A DNA stretch of 64,000 nt. It comes from Cyanoderma ruficeps. Lineage: Eukaryota > Chordata > Aves > Passeriformes > Timaliidae. Below, in pieces: positions 22,801-33,605 of this stretch. Location of the stretch: the NCBI GenBank assembly GCA_008694505.1, contig VZDJ01000049.1, forward strand, positions 2,522,842 to 2,586,841, given 5' to 3'. The number at the start of each line of letters is the position of its first letter. Position 1 is the stretch's first letter. The notes beneath the pieces were generated by a model. That model saw only the letters and a list, made by a program, of their open reading frames with translations. It searched no databases and had not been told where the DNA came from. Position numbers and translations under genes: made by a program.

Positions 22801-25190
22801 GGTGCCAATTCCTTCTGGCCAAGCTGGGGACCTTTTATCTCTTTCAAAGAGCTGGCAGCTCAGCCGTGGCAGCGGAGTCCAGCACCGGGGCAGGCTGTGC
22901 TTGCTCAGCCCGTGAGTCACAGCACCAGCGTGCACAGACCACACCAAGGCTCGGCTCAGAGACCCACGGAGCAGCAGAGAGATGGATATTTCTGGGGGTT
23001 TTTTTCCTTCTAATAATCTCTGGGGGCGGCTCTGGAAACGGGAGGTTTTGTACAACGGGCAGAGTTCAGCTGCAGGACTTTGCTCTGGGGAGATGCTGAA
23101 CCTTGGGTGCTTCTCATCCTCTGCAGTGGGTGGTGAATTCTTCTTTTCCTGCCCTGTTTTTTACCTGCTTCCCCATTGCAGTGGTTTCCCTCTCCAGGGA
23201 GCATGTGATCCATCTTCCCTGGGGTGAACTGATCCCATATTTATCCTGTCAGTCCAAGATACTCAACTCTGTGCTCTGCATTTGGAGAGGAAAACTTCAT
23301 TTATACTTTGTTATAGTTCCCACCCCTCTCTCAAAAGCTCCTGATGCTGAATTTCTGAAGAGGGCCAAGGAATCAGCAGCCAGCACCCTCTGGGTTGGAA
23401 TTTTTGGACCCTTTAAGGACATTGGAGTGGAATATTCTTTGCCTGACATGTGGTCAGAGGTATCCAAAGGATCAACAACATGTTGAGAAATCAAGATTCT
23501 TGAAGGGATAAGACCTTCCCAGGCAACTTCTGGCCAAATCCTGTGCTGTGAGTAAGCGAACAGGAGCTGTGCTCTTAATGCTGAATTTATTGGTCTTTGT
23601 GTTTCAAGGTCTCCAGTAATTACTGTCATGTGACTGGGGTTCATGGACTTGGGAATGTTACACGTCCCACTATCTGCTGTGGGAGTGCTCTGATGCACAA
23701 CCCGAAAAAAAACGCGCAGAAACCACAGATTTATGAGATCAGCCTTTTTAAGTGTGCCCCTGTCCAAGAAATAGGAGTTTCTAAATCACTCTCCCTTCCT
23801 CCCCGACGTATTGGGTTGGCTCTGCTGGAGCAGGCACTGCTCCCTGATATTAATTAATTGCTGGATTTAATGAAATATATTCGGAGAGGGGTTGGAGATT
23901 TGCCATGTCGGCTTTCTGAACTCCTCCTCTCTTCCCCACTGGTGGAGGGGAGGAAGGGAACAGCCACCTCTGGAAGTCTGCCAGGCCAAGGGGATGGATC
24001 AACTCTTTGGAGAGGATGGAAGCTCTCCCTGAAATACCCTAAAAACGCTTAAAATCTCTGCCTGAGCTCTGGGTCACTCGTTTCACCCATGGTGAGCATC
24101 CTCCTCCCGTGTTAAAAATTTCCCCTCTGATTTCTTAGGGCCCAAGAGTGACCACGGTGTGGTCGGATGGGTTCCAAGGAACAAAATCTCCATGGAAATT
24201 GGGCACAGGTCCTCCAAATTTAACAGCGTGAGGAAAATTTCTAGGAAAAATAAAGCTCATCCACCTATTAGTCATGAAGAGCCTTCCTAATCAAGCCAGT
24301 AGTGCTGGGAACCCACAAAAGGCTTTCTGTGAGGTGAAATTCCATTTTTTTCATTCCCCAAACCAATAAACCTGTCCATTATTTGCAAAATCTGCTGAAG
24401 AGGGTTCATCCTTTGCTTTTTCTCCAAAGCAAGGTTTCCAAATGGGCAGTTTGACCGTGAAGATGAAATAAAAAATACAAAATAAATTACCACGGAGCAT
24501 CCTGGTGCCTCTACTCAAACTACAAATTGTCTGCTACGAAATTTATTGGGAATACTGACCGAGCCCTACCTGTGGGTGCAAAGGGGTCTGTTCTGCCGGC
24601 AGATTTTTGGTTTAGGATGCTCAGTGTTTAAATGCTGGAGGCCATTTGTGTTCATTAGGGTGATTAAGCAGCTGCCTGAGCAGGACACATGGTTAAAGTT
24701 AAATCCGACTCTTGTTCCGTGGAGGTTTGGGGGTGATGCTGGTGTTGATGATGTGTTCAGCTACTCTCTGTACTCCCCTGACTCGTGTTAATAATCTGAG
24801 ATCCTCTCCCAGCCCTCACGGATTCATTCCTCTGCTGTTTCTTCCTTGAGCTTGACCTGTGGGAAATAAAACCCGGAACTCCTGCTCAATGGGATTTTTC
24901 CTCCGTTAACTCCTGCGGAGGCTCATCCTTCAGGGAAGCATTTGAGTTTCTCCATCACCTCGGGATGAATTGCAGCAGCAGACAGCAAAATCAGGAATTA
25001 TTTGGGAACCTCCTGTCAAAATACTGCGGATACAACAGTGGGGATTAATCTGATTAATCTCCATCCCTGCAATCCTGCCTTTTCCCTCCTCCTGCCAAGT
25101 TATTGCCATCCCTTCCCTTCTGCTGGCCCTGGGACTCATCTGAGCCAGAAACTGCTGTGTGAGCTTTGTAGGGCTCGTTTTTCTGCTGAT
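22801..25190. other. Unique non-coding sequence
   Basis: No gene or repeat recognised over about 2.4 kb. Frames up to 156 codons overlap on both strands. Confidence 0.5.
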
Positions 25191-25230
25191 TCAATTAATT
25201 AGGGAGTCAATTAATCAATTAATTAGGGAG
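25191..25230. repeat. Short direct repeat of an ATTA-rich 16-mer
   Basis: A perfect 16-base repeat 'tcaattaattagggag' occurs at 25191-25206 and 25215-25230, separated by a partial copy 'tcaattaa'. Each unit contains TAATTA, a paired homeodomain-type core, so the 40 bases hold several such cores. Confidence 0.85.
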
Positions 25231-25828
25231 TTGGGTGAGTTGTTCCTATGGACGAGTGAAAAGGAGCTGTGTCCTCACACCCCCGTCATTGCTGGGGTTC
25301 AGGTGTTGAACTAAGAAGCTACAGAGGGTTTTTCAGTGAATCTTGTTCCTTTTTAAAAAATGCCCAATGGGTTGGGGTTTTCCAGCTCTGGTGACCCAGC
25401 AGGGCAGGGCCACGGGCGACCCTGGGGTTTGGCAGAGGTGGGAGGGAGCAGGTAACCAGTTTTGGTGCTAGAGCAGATTCACCCAACTTTTCCTGCTGGA
25501 GAAGCTTGCAGGATACTGAACTTTGCACTGAACCGATGTATCTGCTGATAACTGAGTGTTTTAAAAGCTGAGTGAATCCTGGCTAACTGCCCCTTGGTCT
25601 TTTTATTGCCTTGTTGTTTTCTTTTTTTAATTTAGACTTTTAATTTTACAAAACTCCTTTCCGAAACTGCCAAACCTCTGTGAAGTTCAATATCCCGTTC
25701 CATTCAATTTACAATTCCAAAATTCCTATTTCACCTGCCATTTCCATTTTTACTGCAGCCTTCCAATTCTCCATAATTTTATCCCTGCTGAAGTTCTGTG
25801 CCTGAATGCATCACACTGAGTTAAACAC
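25231..25828. other. Unique non-coding sequence
   Basis: Nothing recognised. It becomes AT-rich toward the duplicated segment that follows. Confidence 0.5.
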
Positions 25829-26042
25829 GGGAATGTTTCTGCCGTGCACCTTCAGCAGAGAAACTTCCATTACCCCTGAGAAGAAACCCAGGACTGATTC
25901 CCTCCCTGCCCTTGGCCGAGACACGTTTTCTGCCTATAGGACACCTGTCAAGGAGGAACAGACTTTTTAAATAAAATAAACAAAAAATCATTTGGTGAGA
26001 AAACTCAGGGAAGAGAAAGAACCAGCCAAGTCCCGGATATCC
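25829..26042 (+). repeat. Direct duplication, copy 1 (~214 bp)
   Basis: It starts at 'gggaatgtttctgccgtgca' and ends at 'ccaagtcccggatatcc'. It matches 27675-27887 almost base for base, with only about a dozen differences. Similarity stops abruptly at both edges. It carries an A/T-rich 'aaataaaataaac' word but no reading frame or transposon hallmark. It is either a local duplication or two insertions of an unknown repeat. Confidence 0.93.
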
Positions 26043-27674
26043 TGGACAGGAGTTTTCATGCTTCCTTCTGCTGTCTTGAAGAAAAATGTCATCTCTTTCT
26101 GGCCAATTCCAGTTTTATTTTCAGCCTAAGGGATAGCTGGAGAGCATAGATGAAATTTTCTTTCTTGTCTAATGTAATCAAAGGCTTAGTGGACGAGGTA
26201 AATGATGGCACGAGCTATAATTAAATGTTCCAGGGCTTGAGGTGCGCGACCGATCTGGACGTCAAAAGTGGGGTGAAAAACGAGCTGGAACGTGGGCAAC
26301 AGACCTGCACGGAGATGTTCCTTCTCTCCAGGAAGAAAAGGTCACATTCCAACAGCCCCAAAAATGTGGTGATGCTGGGACTGGCCTTCCAGGGGCTCAG
26401 TGAGGTTCAGGAAGGATTTTGGGCTCTGCTGGGGCAGTGCAGGAGGATGAGCTGAGCTCAGCTCTGTGGGGAGGGAAGTGCTGAGCCAGAGAAGGGGATC
26501 AGACCATGGCCTGCGCTGGGATCCTGGCCCAGGGAAGTCCTTCATGCCCCAGGCAGAGTTTTGGCCTCGTTCCTTTGTGCCTGCTCAGGTCCCCTAAATG
26601 AGCTTTATAGAAAAACCCCTTTTATAAAAAGACAAGATCAACTTGCCCTGGATCCAAACCTCAGCCGTGTGGGGCTGGAAATCTCTCTGATCACCTCTGA
26701 CACTGACCATGGGCATCCAGAATCTCATTTACAGCCTGTTCCGAGGTCCTTGGCCCCGTGCCTCAAACCCCAACACCAAATGAGGCAGAAGATGGATGCA
26801 GGCAGGATGAATCTGGTGTTTGTTGGGCAAACTCTACCCCTGCTTAGTTCCTACTTGCCTTTTTCTTCCTGCCTTGACCTCAGCGTGCCTCTTTCCCCGC
26901 CTGCTGCTCTCTGCATAACACTCTCCCCTAAAACAGCGTCTTAAAAACAAAATTCCCAGATTCCCTCTTCCTAATTCAGCAGCTCAGCTCGAATCAGGCA
27001 AAGGAATTGAAACGAAGACCAGAGCAGCTTAGACAAAACTGGATTGCTGCTTATTTTAATTCGCCGCAATTTTCCCGCGAGCGGCTCTGGACGTTTTATT
27101 TGTGAAATTTTCAAGTGTGAAATTACCTTAATGCTGGGAGGCAGAGGCCAGCGCTGGAGACTGTTTACCCACAAGTTAAGAAAATGTTTTTGCAGTTGGC
27201 TGGTGTTCAGTCCTGTGAATAATATTTTGCAGAGGAGTTTGCTCCCTGATTAGCACAAGGAGCTCCGCGCGTGCCCCGGGAGCAGCTTTCTGCAGGTTTT
27301 TGAAACCCCTCCTGTTCCTGGGAATCTCTGGGTTTGTCTTGGAAGCCAAGCAGCGCAGAGGAGGTTGAATGGGCTGAGGAAAAAGTTGCTTTACCCTGAT
27401 CACGAGCAGGATGTGATCTCTGAATCGACTCCCTCATTTCTCAGGAAAAAAAGCAAAAAAAAGATAAAATATTTAATCACTTGTGGTTGGATGGAGCCAC
27501 TGCTGCACTCTGGCTCTTCTTGAGCTTGAAACCCACTCGTGCTCAGCCTTTCCCCCCCTCTCAGAAAGAATTTTGCTACTTGAGCCTAATCCTGCTTTTA
27601 CCTTGGGAGAAATCAGCAATCCATCCCTCAGTTCAGTGGCTTTTCCAGTGATTCGTCAGGATTCAGATTTGGGT
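26043..27674. other. Unique spacer between duplicate copies
   Basis: No gene recognised. A homeodomain-rich stretch occurs near 27040-27130. The frame of 127 codons at 26561-26944 lacks family features. Confidence 0.5.
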
Positions 27675-27887
27675 GGGAATGTTTCTGCCGTGCACCTTCA
27701 GCAGAGAAACTTCCATTACCCCTGAGAAGAAACCCAGGACTGATTCCCTCCCTGCCCTTGGCCGAGACGCATTTTCTGCCTGCAGGACGCCTGTCAAAGA
27801 GGAACAGATATTTTAATAAAATAAACAAAAAATCATTTGGTGAGAAAACTCAGGGAAGAGAAAGGACCAGCCAAGTCCTGGATATCC
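27675..27887 (+). repeat. Direct duplication, copy 2 (~213 bp)
   Basis: Second copy of the segment at 25829-26042, in the same orientation, 1.85 kb away. Differences include a CpG/TpG-type change ('gacgcattttct' against 'gacacgttttct') and a few single-base changes and small indels around 'agatattttaat'. Near-identity suggests a young event or recent gene conversion. Confidence 0.93.
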
Positions 27888-28100
27888 CTTTCTTCTCGCC
27901 GTGATATTTCTTATCACCAATATTTCCCATCACTTTCTTCTCACCATTGAAGAAAGGCTTTAGGCAGCAATTTTGGGATTTTTTTGCAGTTCCTCGGCTC
28001 TTCAGAAATGGCTCCTGCACATCCGAGAGCCTTCAGGCCACCAAAGAAGGTCAGTCAGGGTAAATGCAGGTTTGGGACCACAATTGTGTGAAGATTTAAT
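27888..28100. other. Unique spacer
   Basis: About 210 bases. It includes an imperfect tandem around 'tttcttctcgccgtgat' and 'tttcttctcaccattga' (27889-27952). Confidence 0.5.
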
Positions 28101-28171
28101 GGAATCAAAGGTCATGGAAAGGTTTGGGTTGGAAGGGACTTTAAAGCCCATCCCATTCCACCCCCTGCCAT
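28101..28171 (-). repeat. CR1 LINE 3' fragment
   Basis: Reversed CR1 end: 'catggaaaggtttgggttgg' followed by 'aagggactttaaagcccatc' and 'ccaccccctgccatgg'. It is truncated after about 70 bases. Similarity is high, so this is a younger subfamily than the copy at 2211. Confidence 0.85.
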
Positions 28172-29784
28172 GGTTTATATCCACATAAAATCCAGGTCAG
28201 GCTGGAGCAGTGCATCGATCAAGCTTCTATTTCTTGTTCTTATTTTATCCATTGCTGTTGAGGGATAAAACATTTCACTCTCCCACCTGCTCAGAAGATA
28301 TCTCAATTTTACATCCTTCTTGGGTGAAAATATTTACTTTTTCTGCTCAGGGATAACAACTTCCTGCACTATTTTACACTTTCCTCCCCTTTCCCTGTAT
28401 TCTTCCCATCACCCAGTTTGCCTTTTAGCTGAGAAATTTATTCCGTCGCGATTATCAATCCCTGGCTTTTATTGGAGCTGGTGACAGCACAGCGGAGGGA
28501 TCTGTACGTGGAATTTTTGTGATATTGTCATTGGGGGAACCTAAAGGACACGAAGAGGTCTCAGGCTGAAAGAAATTTCAAGTTTTCTGAGCATCTTCGG
28601 CACTATTTGCAGTGACAGAGGCATTTAATTTGTAGTTTAAGAGGATGGAGGCGTTTTTTGGAGCGTGGTTAGAACAGAACAGTGAGAAATCAGCAAATCC
28701 AACATTTTCCTACAGCAGCTCGAGTCCGAAGCCAATCAAACAGTTGTCAACAAAATTCCCTATAGTTCTTTAACTTCCTTTACCTCGACAGAAGGAAAGT
28801 AATCCCTGGAAAAATGGAATGAGAGAGAAACTTGGGAAAAGAGGCATCAGAAGACACTTGGGGATGTGTTTAATTCTTCAACTTTTCTCTAAGAAAAGAA
28901 TAAATAAATTCCAAGCATTTTGACCAGATTTCTTTGAATTTGACTCTGATCAAGCCCAAAAGAGGATCCAAAAAGATCCAAAAAAAGGATTATTGATATA
29001 TTTATTGATATATTTATTGACAGATTTCTGATTTTTTTTTGCTGTTTTTTTTCCAGCAGCACACAAAGCACGCCTTGGGAAAATCCTTGCAGGAGCTTTT
29101 CCCGGGGTATCCTCAGCTGTTCCCTGTGCTTCCTGCAGCTCCCCAGGCTCCTGAACAATGGGCTCCAGCTCCCAGTGCACAAACACAACGTCGGCCGCGC
29201 TTTCTCAGCCCCAATTGTTTGGAGCTGCCTGAAAACTTCCTATGGAGCAAAAAAGATTCAAATGCCCGCAGAGGTTTCCCTTCCCCTGCCTGTTTGGGGT
29301 CTAAAAAACAACCCAATCAGGACAATTTGGGGGAAAAAAAAATAAATCCCTACAATGGGGCGCGTTGTTATTTCCTGCTCCGGCACCCGATGAATTTTAT
29401 TTCACAATAATTTTGTGACCCCGTGGCTGGCTCTGGGAATCCAATATTTTTGAGTTTGTTAAGATGGTTCGTTGGGCTGAGCAGGGGAAGGTCTGGGGTG
29501 AGAGAGAGGCCTGAAATGGGCACTAAAATGGCAGAGGAGCAGGAGGGAGGAGATGGGGATGAAGGCCCAAAGGATGAGGGCGAGCAGGGAGGCAGCAGCA
29601 GCACTGGGGATGTGCTGCCGGAGTCTGTCCACGCCACCTTCGGGCTGGCATCGCCCTCGGGGTGTGCCCATCTCCCCTGAAAACGATCCTGGTGTAGCCC
29701 TGGTTCCATGCCTGAGGTGTTTTGGTTTTCTGAAATTCTTTTCCCAGGGAATTTTCTGTAAACAGGAGGAAGGTTTTTGTAACT
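28172..29784. other. Unique, AT-rich non-coding sequence
   Basis: No gene recognised. It contains a short tandem of 'attgatatattt' near 28990-29020 and a 'gatccaaaaa' pair just before it. The 150-codon antisense frame 29368-29820 has no known domain. Confidence 0.5.
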
Positions 29785-30001
29785 TGTCCCCAGACAGGCA
29801 TGAAAAAACCACCCTCGCACCGTCCGGTTGTGAGGATGAGAAAGAAGAAGGAAGTTTATTTTGGGATTCTGATCTATATAGTCTTGGGAGTTTTATCAGG
29901 GATTGGGGGACGAGGTTGACACCTCTTTGACTCCACTGGTCAACCTAGAAGTCCATCAGTTTGTCCTTCCCTCTGGAAAGGATGCATAATTTACAAAACA
30001 T
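29785..30001 (-). mobile_element. LTR-like segment, minus strand
   Basis: Read on the minus strand there is a CCAAT box (29902-29906), a TATA box (29875-29880), 'atcagaatcccaaaataaac' containing the AATAAA signal (29855-29860), then a pyrimidine-rich 'cttccttcttctttctcatc' stretch. This is the order of a short-R avian retroviral LTR. The TATA to AATAAA interval closely resembles that of the plus-strand LTR-like segment at 30015. No internal retroviral sequence is seen. Edges are approximate. Confidence 0.45.
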
Positions 30002-30014
30002 CACTCTTGGTTTA

Positions 30015-30308
30015 TGTTACGATGCCTGAGAAAGCTCCAGCACAGAATGTAAACATCAGAAGGCTGAAAAATCAGGGTGACAGGAACTGCACTTGGTGAT
30101 TTATTTCTTTCCCTAGGAGGGATTTCCTGATGTCCCTCTGCTCTGACCAATGTGAGGGAAGAGGTTTTTGTGTCACCAATCCAATTGGTCTGTGTAAAAC
30201 AGTATATAAGGGAGACGCATCCCAAAAATAAAAAAAGTCAATATTAGCCTCCTGAATCTCGGCGTCTGCGTCGTGGTGGGGTAAAGCAGCGTCATCCTGG
30301 TAACTTCA
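30015..30308 (+). mobile_element. Solo LTR-like segment, plus strand
   Basis: It begins 'tgttacgatgcctg' and may end 'ggtaacttca'. Two adjacent CCAAT words (30176-30185), TATATAAG (30203-30210) and AATAAA (30227-30232) are followed by 'ctgaatctcggcgtctgcgt', which resembles an R/U5 junction of avian endogenous retroviruses. The compact TATA to AATAAA spacing of about 25 bases is characteristic. No primer-binding site or coding region follows, which fits a solo LTR left by recombination. Edges are uncertain and no target duplication was confirmed. Confidence 0.58.
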
Positions 30309-30573
30309 CTCCCACAGAAAACCTGAGCTGTGGCATCTCCCTCCTGCTCTTTGCTCCATCCCTATCCCAGCACCTCTCCCCTGCAGGGCTTTCCAGACAG
30401 AATCTGCTCTTCCCATTTCCCACAGGTCGACTGGGGAAAAGGAGGATGTGCAGACCCATTCCCTGGGAAACCCCCACCTCCTTCCCTGGGAAAGGCAGCT
30501 GTTAATTGGGGTTCCTCTAAATTAATTAGGTTTCTTCATGAGGACAAACGGGATTTCAGGGAAATATGAAACT
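30309..30573. other. Unique sequence
   Basis: Nothing recognised between the LTR and the first copy of the older direct repeat. Confidence 0.5.
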
Positions 30574-30762
30574 TTGCAGAAACACTCGTGGCCGAGCAGA
30601 GTGGGGACGCTCAAGGTCTGCTCCAGCCGTGTCTGTGGAATTAAATTGGAAGATGGGATTTCTGGGTGGTCACTAAAGCTGCAGATTAATGGCTGGAAGA
30701 GAGTTGGCCTCGCTAATTACCAGATTTGCATCAATTACTGTCATTCTGTGATTAATCAGGCA
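30574..30762 (+). repeat. Dispersed direct repeat B, copy 1
   Basis: About 80 percent similar by eye to 33433-33605. Shared words in the same order are 'tgcagaaaca', 'gagcaga', 'ggtctgctccag', 'agatggga', 'aagctgcaga', 'ctaattaccag' and 'attctgtgattaatcagg'. Copy 1 is longer because of a 12-base insertion after 'attaccag' and a 6-base one earlier. It matches no family I know; it may be an unlisted old avian repeat or an old local duplication. Confidence 0.85.
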
Positions 30763-32559
30763 GGAGTGGCTCTGTCCTGCACAAACCTTCCTCCTTTGAG
30801 GCTGCTCCTTCTCTAAAGCATCCTCAGCTGGTCCCTGCCCATCCTGTGCTGGATCCAGGCACTGGTTTTATTTTTGTTTTCCCTCCTGTTGTGAAGGAGC
30901 TGCACGGCTCCTTATTTCTGATTTTTTTTCTGGCTCATTCGTGCTCTTTGCAAAGCTTGGGATTAAGATGGCATTTGATCAACTGGCTGAATGTTTCCTT
31001 AAGCAGAAGCAGGTAGAGGTGCTGATATATTTGTACTTTGAGCAGTCTGGGCAAGGCAGTTTTCTCAAGGCTGGACCTCTCTTGACAAACTCTTGGGGTT
31101 TGCTCCATGTTTATAATAAATAAATGCACTGAAAAGAAACAAGAAGAGATAAAAAAAAAAAATACCCTCCAGCCCTGTGTGAAATTGAAAGCAGAAGGCT
31201 GGAGCTGTCTGTGAAAAACCGGAGGAAAACTTCCTCTGGAAATCCCACAAAGTGATGCCATCTGCCAGAGAGAACTTTTCCAGGAGCGGCCAACCTGCAG
31301 CTCCTGCTTCCCATGCCAGCTCCCGGCTGCTGTGGCACTGAGCCACCAGGAGCTGCTGGATCAGGCCCCTGGGTCACTCCAGGATCTGCCTGCAAGGTCA
31401 GCCTGGCCTAATCCTGCCTGGAGCCCCTGGGAGCTGCTGGAATCCCCCAGGGATCCCATCTTCCCGTGGTTGTTTTCCGAAACGAGAGCAAAGTCTTGGT
31501 CAAATGAAGTTCTTGCTGTGCTCTGCAGCACTGGGCAGGTTGAGTGACTCCTATTCCTGCATTCCCACCTCTCCTCTTCCTCCCTAAACACAGGGATACA
31601 CCTGCTGTGATTCCTTGTGGATCCTCTTCCACCTGGATCCGACCCTTCTCCCTCTGAACGCTTCGAGCCGGGATCTTCCCTGAAGAAACCTGTGATCACC
31701 GAACTTTGCATTAGCAGGCAATTTCCTGACTTTCCCAACATCATAAATGAGGTCAGAAAGGTCTTTTTGAATGGAACCCATTAATCTCCTTGTTGTTAAC
31801 AAGGAAATGTTGAAAAGTGCAGGTGTTAACAGTCGCCGTGTTATTTTTGGGAGAATGTGAACTGAAACACTCACAGGAAGCGTAGTATTCCCCTGCCAGC
31901 ATCCTGGAGTATTATTTTAGGCAGCAGAACTGAGGGTTATGTGCAGGATTATGCTTTCATCACACCTTTAGGGCTCGGGCACTTTGTGTGCAAGAATTTT
32001 GCCCTGGAGCGTTTCTTTGCTCTGTCTCCTCTGTTTTGGAAAAATGAAAATAATCCCCCGGGGTGGCCGTCAAGCAGCGGAGTCGTGGAGCAGCTCCTGG
32101 GTAAAAGCAGGACAGAATTCAGCCCCTGGGCCACGGAAAGGATTTGCTTCAGGGATCATTTCGGCTTTCTCCAAAACACAGCAAGGTGTGGGCATGTGTT
32201 CCCTTCGAAAGGCTTCTTCAGGAAAAGCCTTTTTGCAAATACCCGGCTGGGAATGAGCCCAGGTAGGAGCTCGGGGGTCTGGATCCAACATCCAGCCTGT
32301 CTGCTGGCTTTAGGAGCAGATTCTGCAAAAGGGGGGAATAAATGAGTGGGAAAGGATCGGGCATGTGTGGAGGTGAAGTGATGGGATGAGGGTCCCAGAG
32401 AAAATCGGAATTACGGAGAGTTTTAACCAGCAGCTTTCTGCTGCCTCCTGCTCCAACATTCTTCTCCTAATTGAATTCCCAAGCCCTGTAGCTAAAGTAA
32501 GATCCATACCCTTATAACAACAGCACAAGCTTGTGTTTCAGGCACACATCTAAATATGT
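30763..32559. other. Unique non-coding sequence
   Basis: No gene recognised. A run of 12 A lies near 31151. Frames up to 134 codons overlap on both strands. Confidence 0.5.
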
Positions 32560-33000
32560 TCACCACTTGAAAGGTTTCCAAAACATGGAAACTTCTCTGT
32601 GTTCAGTGGACGAGGCTGTAACGTGCTCTGACGGCAAAGAAAATGAGAAAAGCAGAAAAAAAACCCCTCAAATTTTCATGGAGGGCAACGAGTAATAAAC
32701 GAAATAATGTGATCAAAGCCAAATTTTTGCCAGTGTTGCTGGTTTGGTGTAATGCAGGCATGGAATTGCTTGTCCTTGCAAAGAATGACCTTATGTGGAC
32801 GGCCAGACGGAGTTAACAAAGCCACATCGCGGGGGAAATGTCAGCGCTGGTGGCTCAGCGAATGTGCTGGCTGCAGAAACTTTCCCCAGTGACACGGGGT
32901 GGTTATAAAAAGCAGCATCTCCGCAGAGATTCGGAGGGAAACCATCCAGGATCCCTGAAGAAATTAATGACCCTCCAAGATGAAGGGCTTGATGTTCTTT
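32560..33000. promoter_or_regulatory. Candidate conserved or promoter-like block
   Basis: A repeat-free stretch with 'aacgagtaataaacgaaata' and 'gatcaaag' (TCF-like). Near 32902 is a TATA-like 'ggttataaaaagcagcatc' preceded by GC-richer sequence and followed by a short CpG-containing leader. No supported open frame begins downstream. Enhancer or orphan promoter are possible readings; both are inference. Confidence 0.25.
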
Positions 33001-33007
33001 TCAGATA

Positions 33008-33039
33008 GAAAAAAAAAAAAAAANNAAAAAAAAAAAAAA
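33008..33039. repeat. Poly-A run with two undetermined bases
   Basis: About 30 A with NN at 33024-33025. It is not attached to a recognisable retroposed body; the upstream 70 bases show no CR1 or mRNA-like sequence. Confidence 0.9.
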
Positions 33040-33432
33040 TGCTGAGTGGAGGGGCAGAGTCACCACAAAGATTCCTGTTTGTTTGGGTTTCTCCTCCTTT
33101 TAAAAGGGTGGTTGCTGGAGCTGCCCAGCCAATGGGACTGATAAGGAAAAGCCACCTGGATCCTGAGGTTTTCCCCTCAGCTGATTAAAATCCAGAATAA
33201 CCAAACAGGAATCCCGCTGAATATGGAAGAAATTCCCTTCCCATCCCCACCAACCTGTCCTGCACTACTGCTCTGGCAGACCAAGCAATTTTCCTCGGAA
33301 TATCTGGAATTTGAGATGGGTTACTCATAGCCAGGCACTTTTCCAAGCAGCTCTTTATCGTCTAGGAGGGTTTTTTTTGATTTTTTTTTTAGGTTTTGTG
33401 GAGTTCTAACAAAGGAGGCAGAGCTTTTAAAC
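33040..33432. other. Unique spacer
   Basis: No gene recognised. It is T-rich near 33370-33390. Confidence 0.5.
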
Positions 33433-33605
33433 CCTGCAGAAACATTCTTGGCTGAGCAGAGGGGGGATGCTCGAGGTCTGCTCCAGTTGTGACTTTAAAC
33501 TGGGAGATGGGAATCTCTGGGTGGGCACTGAAGCTGCAGATAAATGCCTAAAAGACAGTTTGCCTCACTAATTACCAGTTGTTATGATTCTGTGATTAAT
33601 CAGGT
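33433..33605 (+). repeat. Dispersed direct repeat B, copy 2
   Basis: Second, shorter member of the pair with 30574-30762, in the same orientation, 2.86 kb apart. Divergence is much higher than in the 25829/27675 pair, so the event is older. Confidence 0.85.
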
